Source of the DNA: Neolentinus lepideus HHB14362 ss-1
Taxonomy: Eukaryota; Basidiomycota; Agaricomycetes; Gloeophyllales; Gloeophyllaceae
Reading direction: 5' to 3'
Assembly (NCBI GenBank): GCA_001632425.1
Contig: KV425587.1
Span: 67,119 to 120,440 of the forward strand
DNA length: 53,322 nt
The position numbers and the translations under genes were made by a program. Positions 11,801 through 21,660 of this stretch are shown here, in pieces. How positions within the stretch are numbered: the first letter of the stretch is position 1; each line of letters opens with the position of its first letter. A model generated the notes under the pieces. The model worked only from the letters and a program-made list of their open reading frames with translations. It did no database searches and was not told where the DNA came from.

Positions 11801-12412
11801 GGCAGAGACGACACGAGAGATGGGATGAGGAAGGTGGGGATGGGGAGGCTGATGGTGCGCAAGGTTGAGCTGGGAATCAGTTCGCTGCTGCCTGGATGTA
11901 CCCGCGCGTGGGGCAGGGGCCGAGAAAGGGGTGATGTGCCTGGAGGCATCATCAGATGCAGACAACATAGGAAGCGCGGTGGATGGAGGGAGGGCAGTTG
12001 CCATAGGAGCAGTGGTAGGCGGGGTGGGCTGGACAGGGTTTTGACTGGTGATGGAGGGCGGAGGAGGGAGCATGAGAGTGCTGGTGGGGTGGGAAGGAGG
12101 ACGGCCTGAGGGGGGAGGATGGGTGGCTGACGCCAATGCAGCGGCAACAACGGAGAGGGGCACCGTGGTGGTGTTGCGTAGTGCTATGTGAAGGTCAGGG
12201 GCGTGTGTACACACACAGAAGTCTGATGAATGGAGTGCATACTGAGATGGATTAATTAGAAGGGATATCAAGGGAGATAAGTATGAGAGTAGACATACGG
12301 TTCGGATTTGACGAGTGAGGGGCTCGAAAACTGCGTATTCTGGACACTGGCACTCGACCTTGACGCAACGTCCACGGTGGTGAAGGTGAGCTAGATCTTC
12401 ATTAGACTGCAT
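8863..12412 (-). CDS. HECT-like E3 ubiquitin ligase carried by the transposon, 1036 aa (9 exons)
   Basis: Exons in transcript order: 12299-12412, 11654-12241, 11185-11590, 10745-11130, 10239-10684, 9769-10186, 9541-9723, 9132-9488, 8863-9075. All introns are GT-AG and the frame is exact over 3111 bases. The N-terminus has a Cys/His cluster (CVKVECQCPEY, then CVCTHAPDLH), then a Pro-rich linker, then a globular block starting PRFSWRDEDLDAALEKLM. From about residue 650 the protein follows a HECT-like domain known from Agaricomycete genomes: GLGVGEGPERTPLRRALELL, HAFCDGFDIPLGNGTTLL, LEVKDVDHVLGFLQW, HWLKGRGVP, and finally RTCYRSVDIT. The last fits the HECT catalytic-cysteine signature (T-C-x-x-x-[VL]-D-[IL]), putting the candidate Cys at residue 989, 47 residues from the C-terminus. 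Substrate is unknown. A VIDLTSMDD-like motif (HIDLTSMDD) lies before the HECT part. Assignment to HECT is by motif order, not a search. Confidence 0.75.
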
Positions 12413-13038
12413 GGTGCGGGGGAGTGGGGGAAAGTGGGCAACGGTTTGAAGATGGTAATTTTTGAGTCTAGGAGAAGGGAATGAAAGAATGCTGAGGGGG
12501 GAACTGAGCGTCAGGTAGAGAGAGGAAAGGGGGAAGAGACGGGTAAAGAGGGGAATTTTTTAGTCTGGGAGGAGGGAATTAAAATATGCTTACTTAATCA
12601 TCTTGCTCCGGGGAGGAAGTCCGAAAGGCGGCGAGAAAATCTCGTGCGATCAAGTAGATGGGTGGTTGGTAGAGTCCAGGAGGTGGCTGTGTAACACTCG
12701 GTGGCACCAGTGCCGATCAGTGCTAGTGAGTGCTGAAGACTTACGAAGTTGGAGTGGCTGTGCGAGAAGCTGGGTCCGGCACTGATTAGCACTGATTAGC
12801 ACCAATGGTTGGGCTCAATAGCAGGCACTGGTGCTAATCGGTGCCGAGCAGTGCTAATGAGTGCTGAGTGGTGCCGAGCAGTGACAAGCATACAGAGTGT
12901 AGTGACAGATAGTGCTGATCGATGACAGTGAGTGCTAATGAGTGTTAATTGATGCTACTCGATGACAAACAGTGCTAGTGAGTGCTGATCGAGAACCTGG
13001 TATACGTTTTGTATTTTTGTCCAGTACGGTCCGTCATA
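12413..13038. repeat. Right subterminal repeat cluster and terminal inverted repeat
   Basis: The stretch upstream of the HECT-like gene holds purine-rich sequence to about 12690. From 12698 to 12991 come many GTGCTAA/GTGCTGA units (GCACTGATTAGCACTGATTA, GCTAATGAGTGCTGAGTGGT, GACAGTGAGTGCTAATGAGT), the same motif as at the left end. The terminal repeat occupies about 12999-13038 and ends CCGTCATA. It also must contain the promoter of the HECT-like gene. Confidence 0.78.
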
Positions 13039-13044
13039 CCCCTG
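13039..13044. repeat. Right target-site duplication CCCCTG
   Basis: This copy is identical to bases 2569-2574. Confidence 0.85.
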
Positions 13045-14477
13045 ACTTAAGGAAAGTCTTGACCAGTGCGGCCAACCCTTGCCTGGTATTAGAAAGATTT
13101 TGAGTTATCCCTGCAATTTTCTACCAGATTCTCCGATGGCTGGAGGACCTGAACTTGTTATCCGCACTGTCGTCCAGGCAGAAGCTTGTAATCTTCGACA
13201 CAAAGTCTCCTGATGATTAATTCTCCTAATGATTAATTGCACGCGGATCCCGTTTGTAGCACTTCCTCTTCAGGGTTGAATGAACTTACAGTGACATGTG
13301 CTATGCACGTCGCCCTTGTGATCGTCTGTACATGTGTCGCGTCGCATATACATAAGGGTAGCGACGCTCAAATATTGTTGTGCTCTTTCCCCCCGTTCAT
13401 CTCTCGTCAGTTGATCAAGGCATTTTTTGAACACCCGGATGCTCCAGCACTTGACTGCAGTTCCCCGAAGACAATGAAAGGAACATGCATGTGTCTGACT
13501 TTTAGCGCCTTCATATGCCTGGATCTCGGATGCGAAAGGCACTACCGCAGCATGGCCTCTCTCATATCAGTTCCATTCGTTCATTAACGTACGCCGTAAT
13601 GGTATGGGAAGTCTACTCTTCGGTAACTTTATCTTTAACTTAGGCTATGCCGGATACACTCAATCGGACTCCAACATGCACGTGCTCCGCCCAAGTCCAC
13701 AAACACTCTTCCCTGAATCCTGTCTACAGCGTCGCGGACTTTATTTACGGACCCTATTGCACACCGCGGTGTTAATCGGGAACTCTAACGTCAGGTAAAT
13801 CCAGGCAAGAAGTATTCGGATACATCCTGACTTAACCGTGCTCTTGCTGGAAGAGGCAAGATCACCGGTCATAGTCGCGCGACCGTCGTGTGAGTGTCGG
13901 GAGAGTCGGACGCTATGCTCACCACGCGCTTCGCACAGGGCAGTGACGAGATGATATTGATGTTGGAAATGCAGGGCGGTCGTATACTTATCTGTGGGCA
14001 GCAGCACACGCCACCGATTGCCTAATTAGGGTCAAGGAATTTCCTTATACGGGTCGGCGATTGTGTTCCTCGTTTCCATCGCTGTTGTTTCCTCGAGGAC
14101 GCCTAGGTCGCGAAGAATTTACGTCGAGGGAACGCTGGAGAACACGTTCATTGACCGCGGTGGCCGCCAGAGACAGGAAAATGAGAGTTCTCAGCCGCGA
14201 TGCTGATAGACGCCGGACCGGGGCGTATAGCCTGCCTGCAGGCCTCGAGGCGTCCTTCCTAACGCGGTTGTCGACCTCGTTTGCACCAGCCGTCTGCATC
14301 CTGGGGCTGTTGTCCGCCGAGCTGTTGTTGCGCCACGTTGGAAACGCGAGTACAAAGAACCGTGCGTCAGCTATATGTGATCGTTTATCCGCCTTGGCGG
14401 CGCATGCTCCTTCGTTCTGACTCGTCTCATCTATACCACCACTCAACCAGCGAATTTCTATCTCGACGCTCGCGATA
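13045..14477. other. Intergenic, no gene recognised
   Basis: There are several open frames under 140 codons but none with a recognisable motif or convincing splice pattern. The last 400 bp are GC-rich and probably hold the promoter and leader of the 1000-aa gene. Confidence 0.45.
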
Positions 14478-17400
14478 ATGTCAGTAGACCCGTCTCAGCG
14501 CAGCAGGAAAGCCCAGAGCTATCAGGGACCTCAAGGTAAGCGTTCGCACTAGGCCTTCTTTCTAAGATCACGGTCGGGGAAGGCGAGTCCAGTTCAGGCT
14601 GCCTGAGTAGCAGGAGTACCCTTATTACGTCTGAATGTCAGATCCTGTCTCGCTCTAATCCCAACCAATACATCTGTCCGAAGCTACTTTTACCCTTACG
14701 TTGATGCTTTTGTTCTCGAAAGGCGTGACTTTGTCTTTCGTGCGCGCTTCACGAGTGATAGCCCAAAGTGACTTGCTGACGCATATCTGTCTTCCTCTCA
14801 AGGCGTCATCCAGAACATGAATATTTCCCCCAGAGAGGCTTCACCTTCCCCGTCCTTCCGTGAGCGGCAGAGGGCGATCAAAGGTCAATCGGTGCCCCTA
14901 GTGTACTCGCATCAACAGCAGCCCAGCCCGACAGCGTCAAATTCATCCCACCAATCCAAGCGATCTCCTCCCCCAAACTCTCGCATCTCTCCAACCCACG
15001 TTATTCCAGGTGTTCGGGATCTGGCGCAGGAACGCCCGGTGCCCGTGCACACCCTCAGCCAGCCCGACGTCCGCCAGGGTATATCTCCCCCCGCTCCTCC
15101 CCCTCCCCCGCAGCACTCCCTCAGCCAGCCAGAGATCCCCACGCAGTATAACGGAAACCCCGTCATAGGCTACCCGCGACCTATCAATCGCGTGGCTCCC
15201 CCGCAGTTCTTGTCGAACTTTCAACAAATGGAAAGTAGCTGGCAAATGACGGACGAACTGCTCGCTGAGATTGAGCGGGCTGACTTGCAGCAGACCCAGG
15301 CAGCCGCGGGCACCTATGGTGTTGCATACGCAGGAGGTGCGGCGAGCGGCGCGGTGTCGTACTCGCACAACGTCGAAGTTGGATCCCCGCCAAAGGACCT
15401 CACTCTGGAGAGGATCAGGTCGTCGGAGAGAACTAGCCCGAAAGATTCCGACGGCTCCCAGGGCACCGCGACGTCGCTCGGTAGGAGACAGACTCTGAAA
15501 GACAGGACTCGAGACGCTGCTCAAGGCTTGAGGGATAGCCCAACCGGGCGTGGGCCCCTGCCAGCCGTGCCTGCGTCCACGTCGCCAAACAGCCAGCCGA
15601 GCCGCCGCAACCGATCCCCGGACACTGGTGACCATTACGCAACGCCCGTGGGCTCTCCTGGGGAACACACCGCCGCGTATAACGGCTACGAACGAGAGTA
15701 TTACCCCGCTCCTGCGCGCATGCCGACGCCTCCCGCCATGCGCAGGTCGTCGAACGCGACGGCTCCCGAGTCAGGCACGCTGCGCGGGACCCCGCCTGCA
15801 GTGGCTAAGTTGGCTGGGCAGACTCCGCCAGCGCAGGCTGCGAAAGCGCGCACGCCTGATCGGTCGCTGCCCGTCCAGGAGGAGCCTGAGGAGGACGTGA
15901 CCGTTGGGACATCGAAAACGCCTCGGGACAGGCGATCTACGGAGTACAGCCGCCGCGAGACCGAGCTGGTTAACGACCGTCGTCCATCCCCGACTCCCTC
16001 CTCGGATGTTCATCCCGAAGGCAACAACATTAGGTACGGCCCTCGGGATGATCGCCACGATGACGGCCGGGCCAGTCGGGCAGAGCACCGGGAGGATGAC
16101 GATGTAACGCTTAACGAACATGATGAAGATGATCACGACCAACATAAAGATAATTCCTTGCCTTCTGAATCGGAAAGTTATACCCCTCGCTCGCCTACGG
16201 CGGATTTACCTAATCACTACGGAGCCGACATCCGCTATGCTACCGCAAACGTCGACTTCCAACAAACTATTCGGGCCAAGACTCGCAATGGCGTCACGGA
16301 CCAACTCGGTTTGAGGGGGCTGGAGCAGACGTTTGAGACGATGAGGGACCAGCCTCCCCAGCAGCCCACCCGTCAAGGACCGCTCGCCCGACAGCCTCAG
16401 CTCCCTGCTTACAGTGCTGATTTGCAGAACTTCTTCGACGAGTCAGCCTACTTGCAAGCTTATCTGCAATCTCCCCGCCCGGGCGCACCCATCCCTCCTA
16501 CCCCGCATAGCCAGACTGCAGCTCCCTCGCCTTCGCCTCTAATATCAGGCATCCATTCCGAGCTTGGCACGAGTCCTGCCCCGCCGGTTGGATCGCCCTA
16601 CCCATACCCGTTCACGCACATCCGCCGCACGAATGGCTACAATGCGTCTCAGCAGTCGTCAAGCTATGATCCAAATCATCCGGCGGCGATCCAGGAGCAG
16701 CTGGCACGTCAGATGCAGATCTATGCCATGAACAACGCAGCGATTTTGTCTGACTCGACACTGTCTCCGTCGTCAACGCCATTCCCTGGCCCTGGATATA
16801 ATCCTTGGGCTTTCTTGCCGACGACTCGTCATATGCGCAATGGTTTGGATGCGTCGATGAGCATGCGGTCGAGTCCTAGCCACGAACCCCTGGAGCTGGT
16901 ACCGCCGCGTGTCACTCGGGGCAAGTCACTCAAGCACACGAACCGGTCTGGCAATCTGCGCGCACAGCCTCAAGTAGCTGCGAAGCAGAGGAAACCGCCT
17001 CCTAGGGTCGAAAGCACTCAGCCAAGGGAAACAAGTCCTGAGAACACTTCAGGAGAAGAGACTGCAGGAGAAGAGAAGATTGAGGAACAGTTCGTCGCTG
17101 ATGAGGCTCATTGGGTGAACGGCGTGTCACGAGATGATACGGGCGAATGGGTGGACGAAGACGAAGACGATGATGGCGACGACGACTTGCTAGAGTTGGA
17201 ATTCCATCCTTCGTATATCGGCAATCCCGAAAAGCGACGACGGAAATGGGAGACTCGCTGGGATGAGTTAGTACAAGCTGTGAGTGTTGTTTCTTCACCA
17301 TGTCCGGTGAACCATTTCTCAACAACGTCTGTATTATTTAGTTCCAGGCACTTGATCGTCAGACAGATACCACGTTGGTACTGCTAGCATCACCGCCCCA

Positions 17401-17809
17401 CTCAACAAAATTACACGCCTTGACCTCCCGATCGCTCAAACGCGATCCGTCGCTGAGGCACTCACCTGCCATGTCTTCCATACGCACATCCTTCACTCAC
17501 ATCGCTTCGCAGCGTCGAGCTTCCCGTTCTCAGATGACGTCCATTGCTGATCGCCTGGCTCTTCACTCAAGTGCGTCCGCCGACGGCTCCGATGTGAGCT
17601 CAAGTTCACGCGAAGAGGATCTCAAACGCGCCTTGGAGGCGGCTCTGGGTAGTCTGGGTGCACTCGGAAATATCTACGAGCAGAGAGAGGCCAGGTGGAG
17701 GGAAGAGATGAGACGCATTACCGATGAGAGAGAGCGAGTGGAATTGTTGCTGAGGCAAACGCTTGGGAGCAGGCTCCCTAACGGTGATGGTGTAGGACAC
17801 GCTCTGTGA
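14478..17809 (+). CDS. Large disordered protein of unknown function, 1000 aa (3 exons)
   Basis: Exons 14478-14535, 14803-17279 and 17342-17809. The first exon encodes MSVDPSQRSRKAQSYQGPQ and joins in frame across a 267-bp intron. Most of the protein is low-complexity Ser/Pro/Arg/Gln. A short ordered segment near residue 145 contains MESSWQMTDELLAEIERAD. An acidic run (DEDEDDDGDDD) precedes the best-formed region, LELEFHPSYIGNPEKRRRKW followed by ETRWDELVQAFQALDRQTDT. The C-terminus is a probable coiled coil (LKRALEAALGSLGALGNIYE, then REARWREEMRRITDERE). I recognise it only as a basidiomycete-type hypothetical; regulation or scaffolding would fit but is not shown. An alternative acceptor 6 bases downstream (17348) would drop two residues (FQ). 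Confidence 0.8.
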
Positions 17810-18179
17810 AATCAGGTTGAGGGGACAGGGTGCAGTGGGACAGCTAGCCGGAAAGCTCCTGAAAATTTGAACGGATGATCAATGTGTGCGCTTTTCTGTA
17901 GCTACTATCGACGAAACCCGTAACTCTTCTATGCTTTCTTGATACATGTATGTACAATAGGACTTATGATCTTAAGCCTCTAACGTTCTGTAACTCTATT
18001 CTGTATGTCTTTGTAGAAAAACAAGTTATGACGCGACACGAGAAAATAGATTTTATCCTTGCAGGAGGAATGCCACCAGTGCTAGTGAGCGTCTATAAAT
18101 ACTTTTAATGGAACTGAGATGAAAAGTCAAAGAAGTCCGAAGCTCCAGTCAGACAGTTGAAGTACAGAGAAGATCATCC
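17810..18179. other. Convergent 3' region
   Basis: This gap lies between the stops of the 1000-aa gene (+) and the prenyltransferase (-) and presumably holds both 3' UTRs. No other feature is seen. Confidence 0.5.
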
Positions 18180-19508
18180 CTATTTCAGGTACCATTGCAC
18201 CAACAGACCGGCAGTGACAAGGTAGCCTAACTGGCCGTTTGACTGCGAGGCGTATGTCAGTGCCAGCAACGTGTGAAACGTGAAAGCGGAGGAACTTACA
18301 TCGAATTTATACTCACAGTCCTTCCCATCATCAGGATCCAAGGTGATGAGCTGCCACGCAAAATGCGCAGCGCAGCCTCCGGCGGCAACAAGATAATACA
18401 GCCATCCTTGACCGGACTCCACGCCTGCGTAGATCAGAGAGCCAACGAATGCAGCAGCGAACAACGCGAGGATCTGCTTCACCCACGATCCGAACAACAC
18501 TGCACATGATTTGACCCCGGCCTTGATATCGTCTTTGCGATCCTGCAGTGGTGCGACGTCAATCATATTCGAGTCATTCAATTGGGGTTGAAGGGACTAA
18601 CCTGGCAAGCATAAATCGTGTCGTAGACAATGGCCCAGCTATATTCTTGGGCATTAGCCATGCCGACGCGTGGGCAAGTCAAAGATACCGTACCAGGGAA
18701 TGCCGAGGGTCAGGACCCACATTGCCGGCGATCCGTAGTCGTGAGGCGAGGACATCAACCAAGCAGTAGGAACGCCCCAGCCCATTGTAAGACCTGCAGG
18801 GAGTTAACGAGTGCTCAATTGAACATGGAATGGACATACCGAGCCAAGCCTGAGGCCAGTTTGTCCATCGCTTCATGAGGGGATAAAGAGCGTGCAGGGG
18901 GAGCACGCCAAAGGCACCGCAGATGAACCTGGCAATTTCAATTTAGAGGATAAACAGTAATCTATGACATGACTACAACTCACGCTTCCTTGTTTACAAC
19001 GGATAACATGGCAAAGAAGACGGCCAGTTGGAGGGAGAGAAACACCCAAGCCTGGAAAATGGACAGTCTCCCGGAAGGCAGAGGCCGATTCTTTGTACGT
19101 TCTAAACTCTCGGCGTCAGACACGAGTAGAAAGATACGGACTACAGCACAAACCAACTTGACGGTCGAGGTCGATATCGCAGATGTCATTGAGAGTGCAA
19201 ATAGTACAATGCAAGATGGTGTTGCCAACCAAGAACGCGGTCGCATATTGCAAGAGTATCACGGGATCCTCGGGCTGGCCGTGGCGTCCTAGAATGTAAC
19301 CCCACACTTGAAATACATGTCAGGAAGCGAATATCTTATAGTGGGACAGAGAATTCGTACCGCAGGGCCAGAACATAAGCATAGTGCCGCGGGGCCAGTG
19401 GGGCATGCGAGATAATTCCCAGTATGGTTGCCACCATGGCTGAGACTTGACAGCCGCAGCTTTCCTCTTTTCGAGGGGCGTGGTCTCTGATTTCTTCGCT
19501 ACGGCCAT
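18180..19508 (-). CDS. UbiA-family prenyltransferase (4-hydroxybenzoate polyprenyltransferase-like), 316 aa
   Basis: Integral-membrane enzyme that transfers a polyprenyl chain to an aromatic acceptor; COQ2 does this for ubiquinone in mitochondria. Exons in transcript order: 19361-19508, 19154-19306, 18984-19101, 18840-18928, 18694-18793, 18602-18638, 18300-18542, 18180-18242; the frame is exact. The first Mg-diphosphate motif is NDICDIDLD (residues 89-97), followed by RQVERTKNRPLPSG. The second is YDTIYACQDRKDDIKAGVKS (from residue 208). KRWTNWPQAWLG and CAVLFG are also typical. Residues 1-48 look cytosolic, with PWWQPYWELSRMPHWPRGTM just before the first helix, and no clear mitochondrial presequence is visible. 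It could therefore be COQ2 or a secondary-metabolite UbiA. The start at 19508 is supported by a TATATAA box about 45 bp upstream; an upstream in-frame ATG would lie before the likely transcription start. Confidence 0.92.
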
Positions 19509-19552
19509 CGAGTTAGTGAGGGATGGATATAACAGCATTTGCACTCGCCGGC

Positions 19553-19560
19553 TTATATAA
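19553..19560 (-). promoter_or_regulatory. TATA box of the UbiA gene
   Basis: The minus strand reads TTATATAAGC, 45-52 bp upstream of the ATG at 19508, a sensible distance for a fungal TATA element. Confidence 0.55.
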
Positions 19561-21660
19561 GTCTCCGGTGTTTGGGTATCCAGATACAAATGCTTCGGCT
19601 ATACGAAATGCGTGCTCGATCGCATAGTAGCATTATGATCTGATTACTAAGGGGCTTGCGGCTATCAGGATTCAGCAACGTCCGTGAGCGTTTAACCTGA
19701 GGAATCGGTCAGAAGCACACACTAGTTAGGAACGCAGAAGGTGAGGACCATGACGCCGTACACCGGACTTGTAAACGCGCATAAGTATCGGAAGCCATAG
19801 TGGCTCCATCACGACTCTTCGATGCTTCTCCGCATCCTACATCAAAGACGCCATCTGATTGTTCAGGTTTGTTAAGCCGTTTCGCGAATGTCTTTCAATA
19901 TCAAGGCATGCATTCGCAAGAATACCTAGGCTACGACCTTAAGGAGATGCTTACTCCCTTGAAAAGGCGTTGTAGCGATCGCGGAGGTTGCTTGCGGGTC
20001 GGATGAAAATCCTGTTTCTAGACCCACTCGTGGTATCAAGAGTCGCACGTCCACAATTCTTCATCAGGGCATTCTAGTGCACCATACCACTGGTGGCCAA
20101 AGAGGTTGGAGTCGCACACATACGCCCAGCAGGGCGTTGCTTAGGCGAGCATCTGAAACTGAAAATCGGGAGGGGCGAAAGACCGGAAAGTGAGAAAAGA
20201 CGTACTGCTCTAGGCAACCTCCGCTTCATCTTGATCGGCAACGTTGTGAGGAACATTCTTCGAATGAAATACAGGGCGTGTAAAAGCGCCCTTTTCTTGA
20301 TGAGGAAAACGACAATATACAGCCGATAGAAATCGAGGCTCCAAGAGAACGAAGCGTGCACTGCTATCACCATCATTTTCATGCGTGTGCTGAATAGTAG
20401 TGCGCTGAAAGCCTTGAAGGCGAGTTATGGGATTGCGATTCGGACAACTTCAGTAGACCAAGACTCATATGAAAATAATGTTAGAATTCCATGAACTGCA
20501 TACCCTCTTGTGCTCAGTGAGCCAGGTCACCAAAAGCGTCGAGGAGATGTTCGGGTACACCCTTTGATCCGAGGAGGCGCAGTTCTATGAAATTCGACTC
20601 ACCATCGGCGACCTGATCTCGCATCCGATTCTGAGCATTTCGCGTAGTTGAACGCACTTACCAAGAGCTGTGCTCATTCACGAACGATATCACGATAAAG
20701 AGATTACGCCAGGTGAGCTCGATGATGAGCGCATAAAGTAAACTCACCTTGCCTGAACCAAACAAGCCTGTATTCATCCCCGAAGACAAGCACCCCTTCA
20801 CCACCGCAGCGATATTCGCTATCAGAATCATACTCTACTTCTATTTCGTTTCCTGTTGGTAACAGTGGCTAGGCAACTCACAAGGTGACCGTCTGTCCAT
20901 ATAATGTGATAAGTAAAAGCCAAGGGGCAAGAAGGTTAGCACTGCAAATGGAACATGAGGACACTCTCAAGCCAATGCTAGATCACTATTCAACAGAATT
21001 TGAGTACTTCCTGGACAGTATAATCGATAACTGCGATTTCGTTGATCTTGAATTTCGCGCCACGATCAGGCAAAATGGGTGCGACTACAAGGAAACATAT
21101 CTAGAGTCCTGGTCCTTAAGGCCTTATGGACTGATATTCGCCCCGAAATCCCGGCCGTCTGATCTGGTGACTATGATGATGAAAGCGATGAGTGGCGTGT
21201 CATCCCAGTTCCATCAGAAATACTCATCATAAAGGGTCCTACATCCTCAGCAGGACAGTGGCCTTGTCACTACTTGCTCTGACTGTTTCGAATCAACACA
21301 GCAGAGAGCATCAGGATCAATTATGATTGACATGCGAAACTTCAACGAGCTTTGTCGTCATGAAAGCCGGGTGCAATTGTAGTCAACAATTCGTTACCGA
21401 CGTGCTGCGTACCGAAAGGCAATTAGTAAATGAGCTCCACGTAGAAGAAGAGTAAAATACTCGACTCACCTCGTAACTAGGTTGTGTTCTCCCCCTCAAC
21501 TGCCGTCCATAACGCCCCAGAATTACAACAGCGTACTTGCAACCGAAGCGGTGAATGTTCCAGTATGTAGATAACTACTCCGTATGAACAGGAGATTGAA
21601 AACTATACATTGGCAATGCAAGACGGATGCTAGTCGAGACATCGGACAGTAGATCTTGTC
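19561..21660. other. Gene-poor stretch, one possible small minus-strand gene fragment
   Basis: No established family is recognised. On the minus strand about 21460-21560 encodes WNIHRFGCKYAVVILGRYGR and continues RQLRGRTQPSYE to a canonical GTGAGT donor. An acceptor near 21407 opens HVGNELLTTIAPGFHDDKAR and a stop. This could be the tail of a real gene or a relic; no start exon was found. A plus-strand frame at 20885-21232 (115 codons) has no recognised motif. Confidence 0.3.

Larger units (their letters stand above)
2575..13038. mobile_element. Complete 10.46-kb DNA transposon, IS3EU-like, with TSD CCCCTG
   Basis: The left end starts TATGACGG and the right end is CCGTCATA. Extended inward, the two ends match imperfectly for about 35 bp: both read TATGACGG, then CTGGACA about 6 bases further in, then an A/C-rich CAAAA stretch. 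CCCCTG occurs immediately outside both ends (2569-2574 and 13039-13044), a perfect 6-bp target duplication. The element carries a DDE integrase-type transposase and three further multi-exon genes, with repeat-rich subterminal zones. A 6-bp duplication, TAT start and bacterial IS3/integrase-like transposase are features I associate with the eukaryotic IS3EU group. That classification is inference; the boundaries are directly visible. No frameshift or premature stop is needed in any of the four genes, so it may be recent and autonomous. Confidence 0.88.

Noticed and set aside
2575..13038. Interpreting the element as a Starship or a Maverick/Polinton
   Set aside because: No tyrosine-recombinase (DUF3435) captain, no protein-primed DNA polymerase or capsid genes; instead a DDE transposase and TIRs with a 6-bp duplication.
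13237..13587. 116-codon plus frame after the transposon
   Set aside because: No recognisable domain; an overlapping antisense frame is equally open.
15000..16500. Long antisense frames opposite the 1000-aa gene (e.g. 14943-15668)
   Set aside because: The GC-rich, Ser/Pro/Arg-coding sense strand leaves shadow frames open on the antisense strand; no motifs or splice sites support them.
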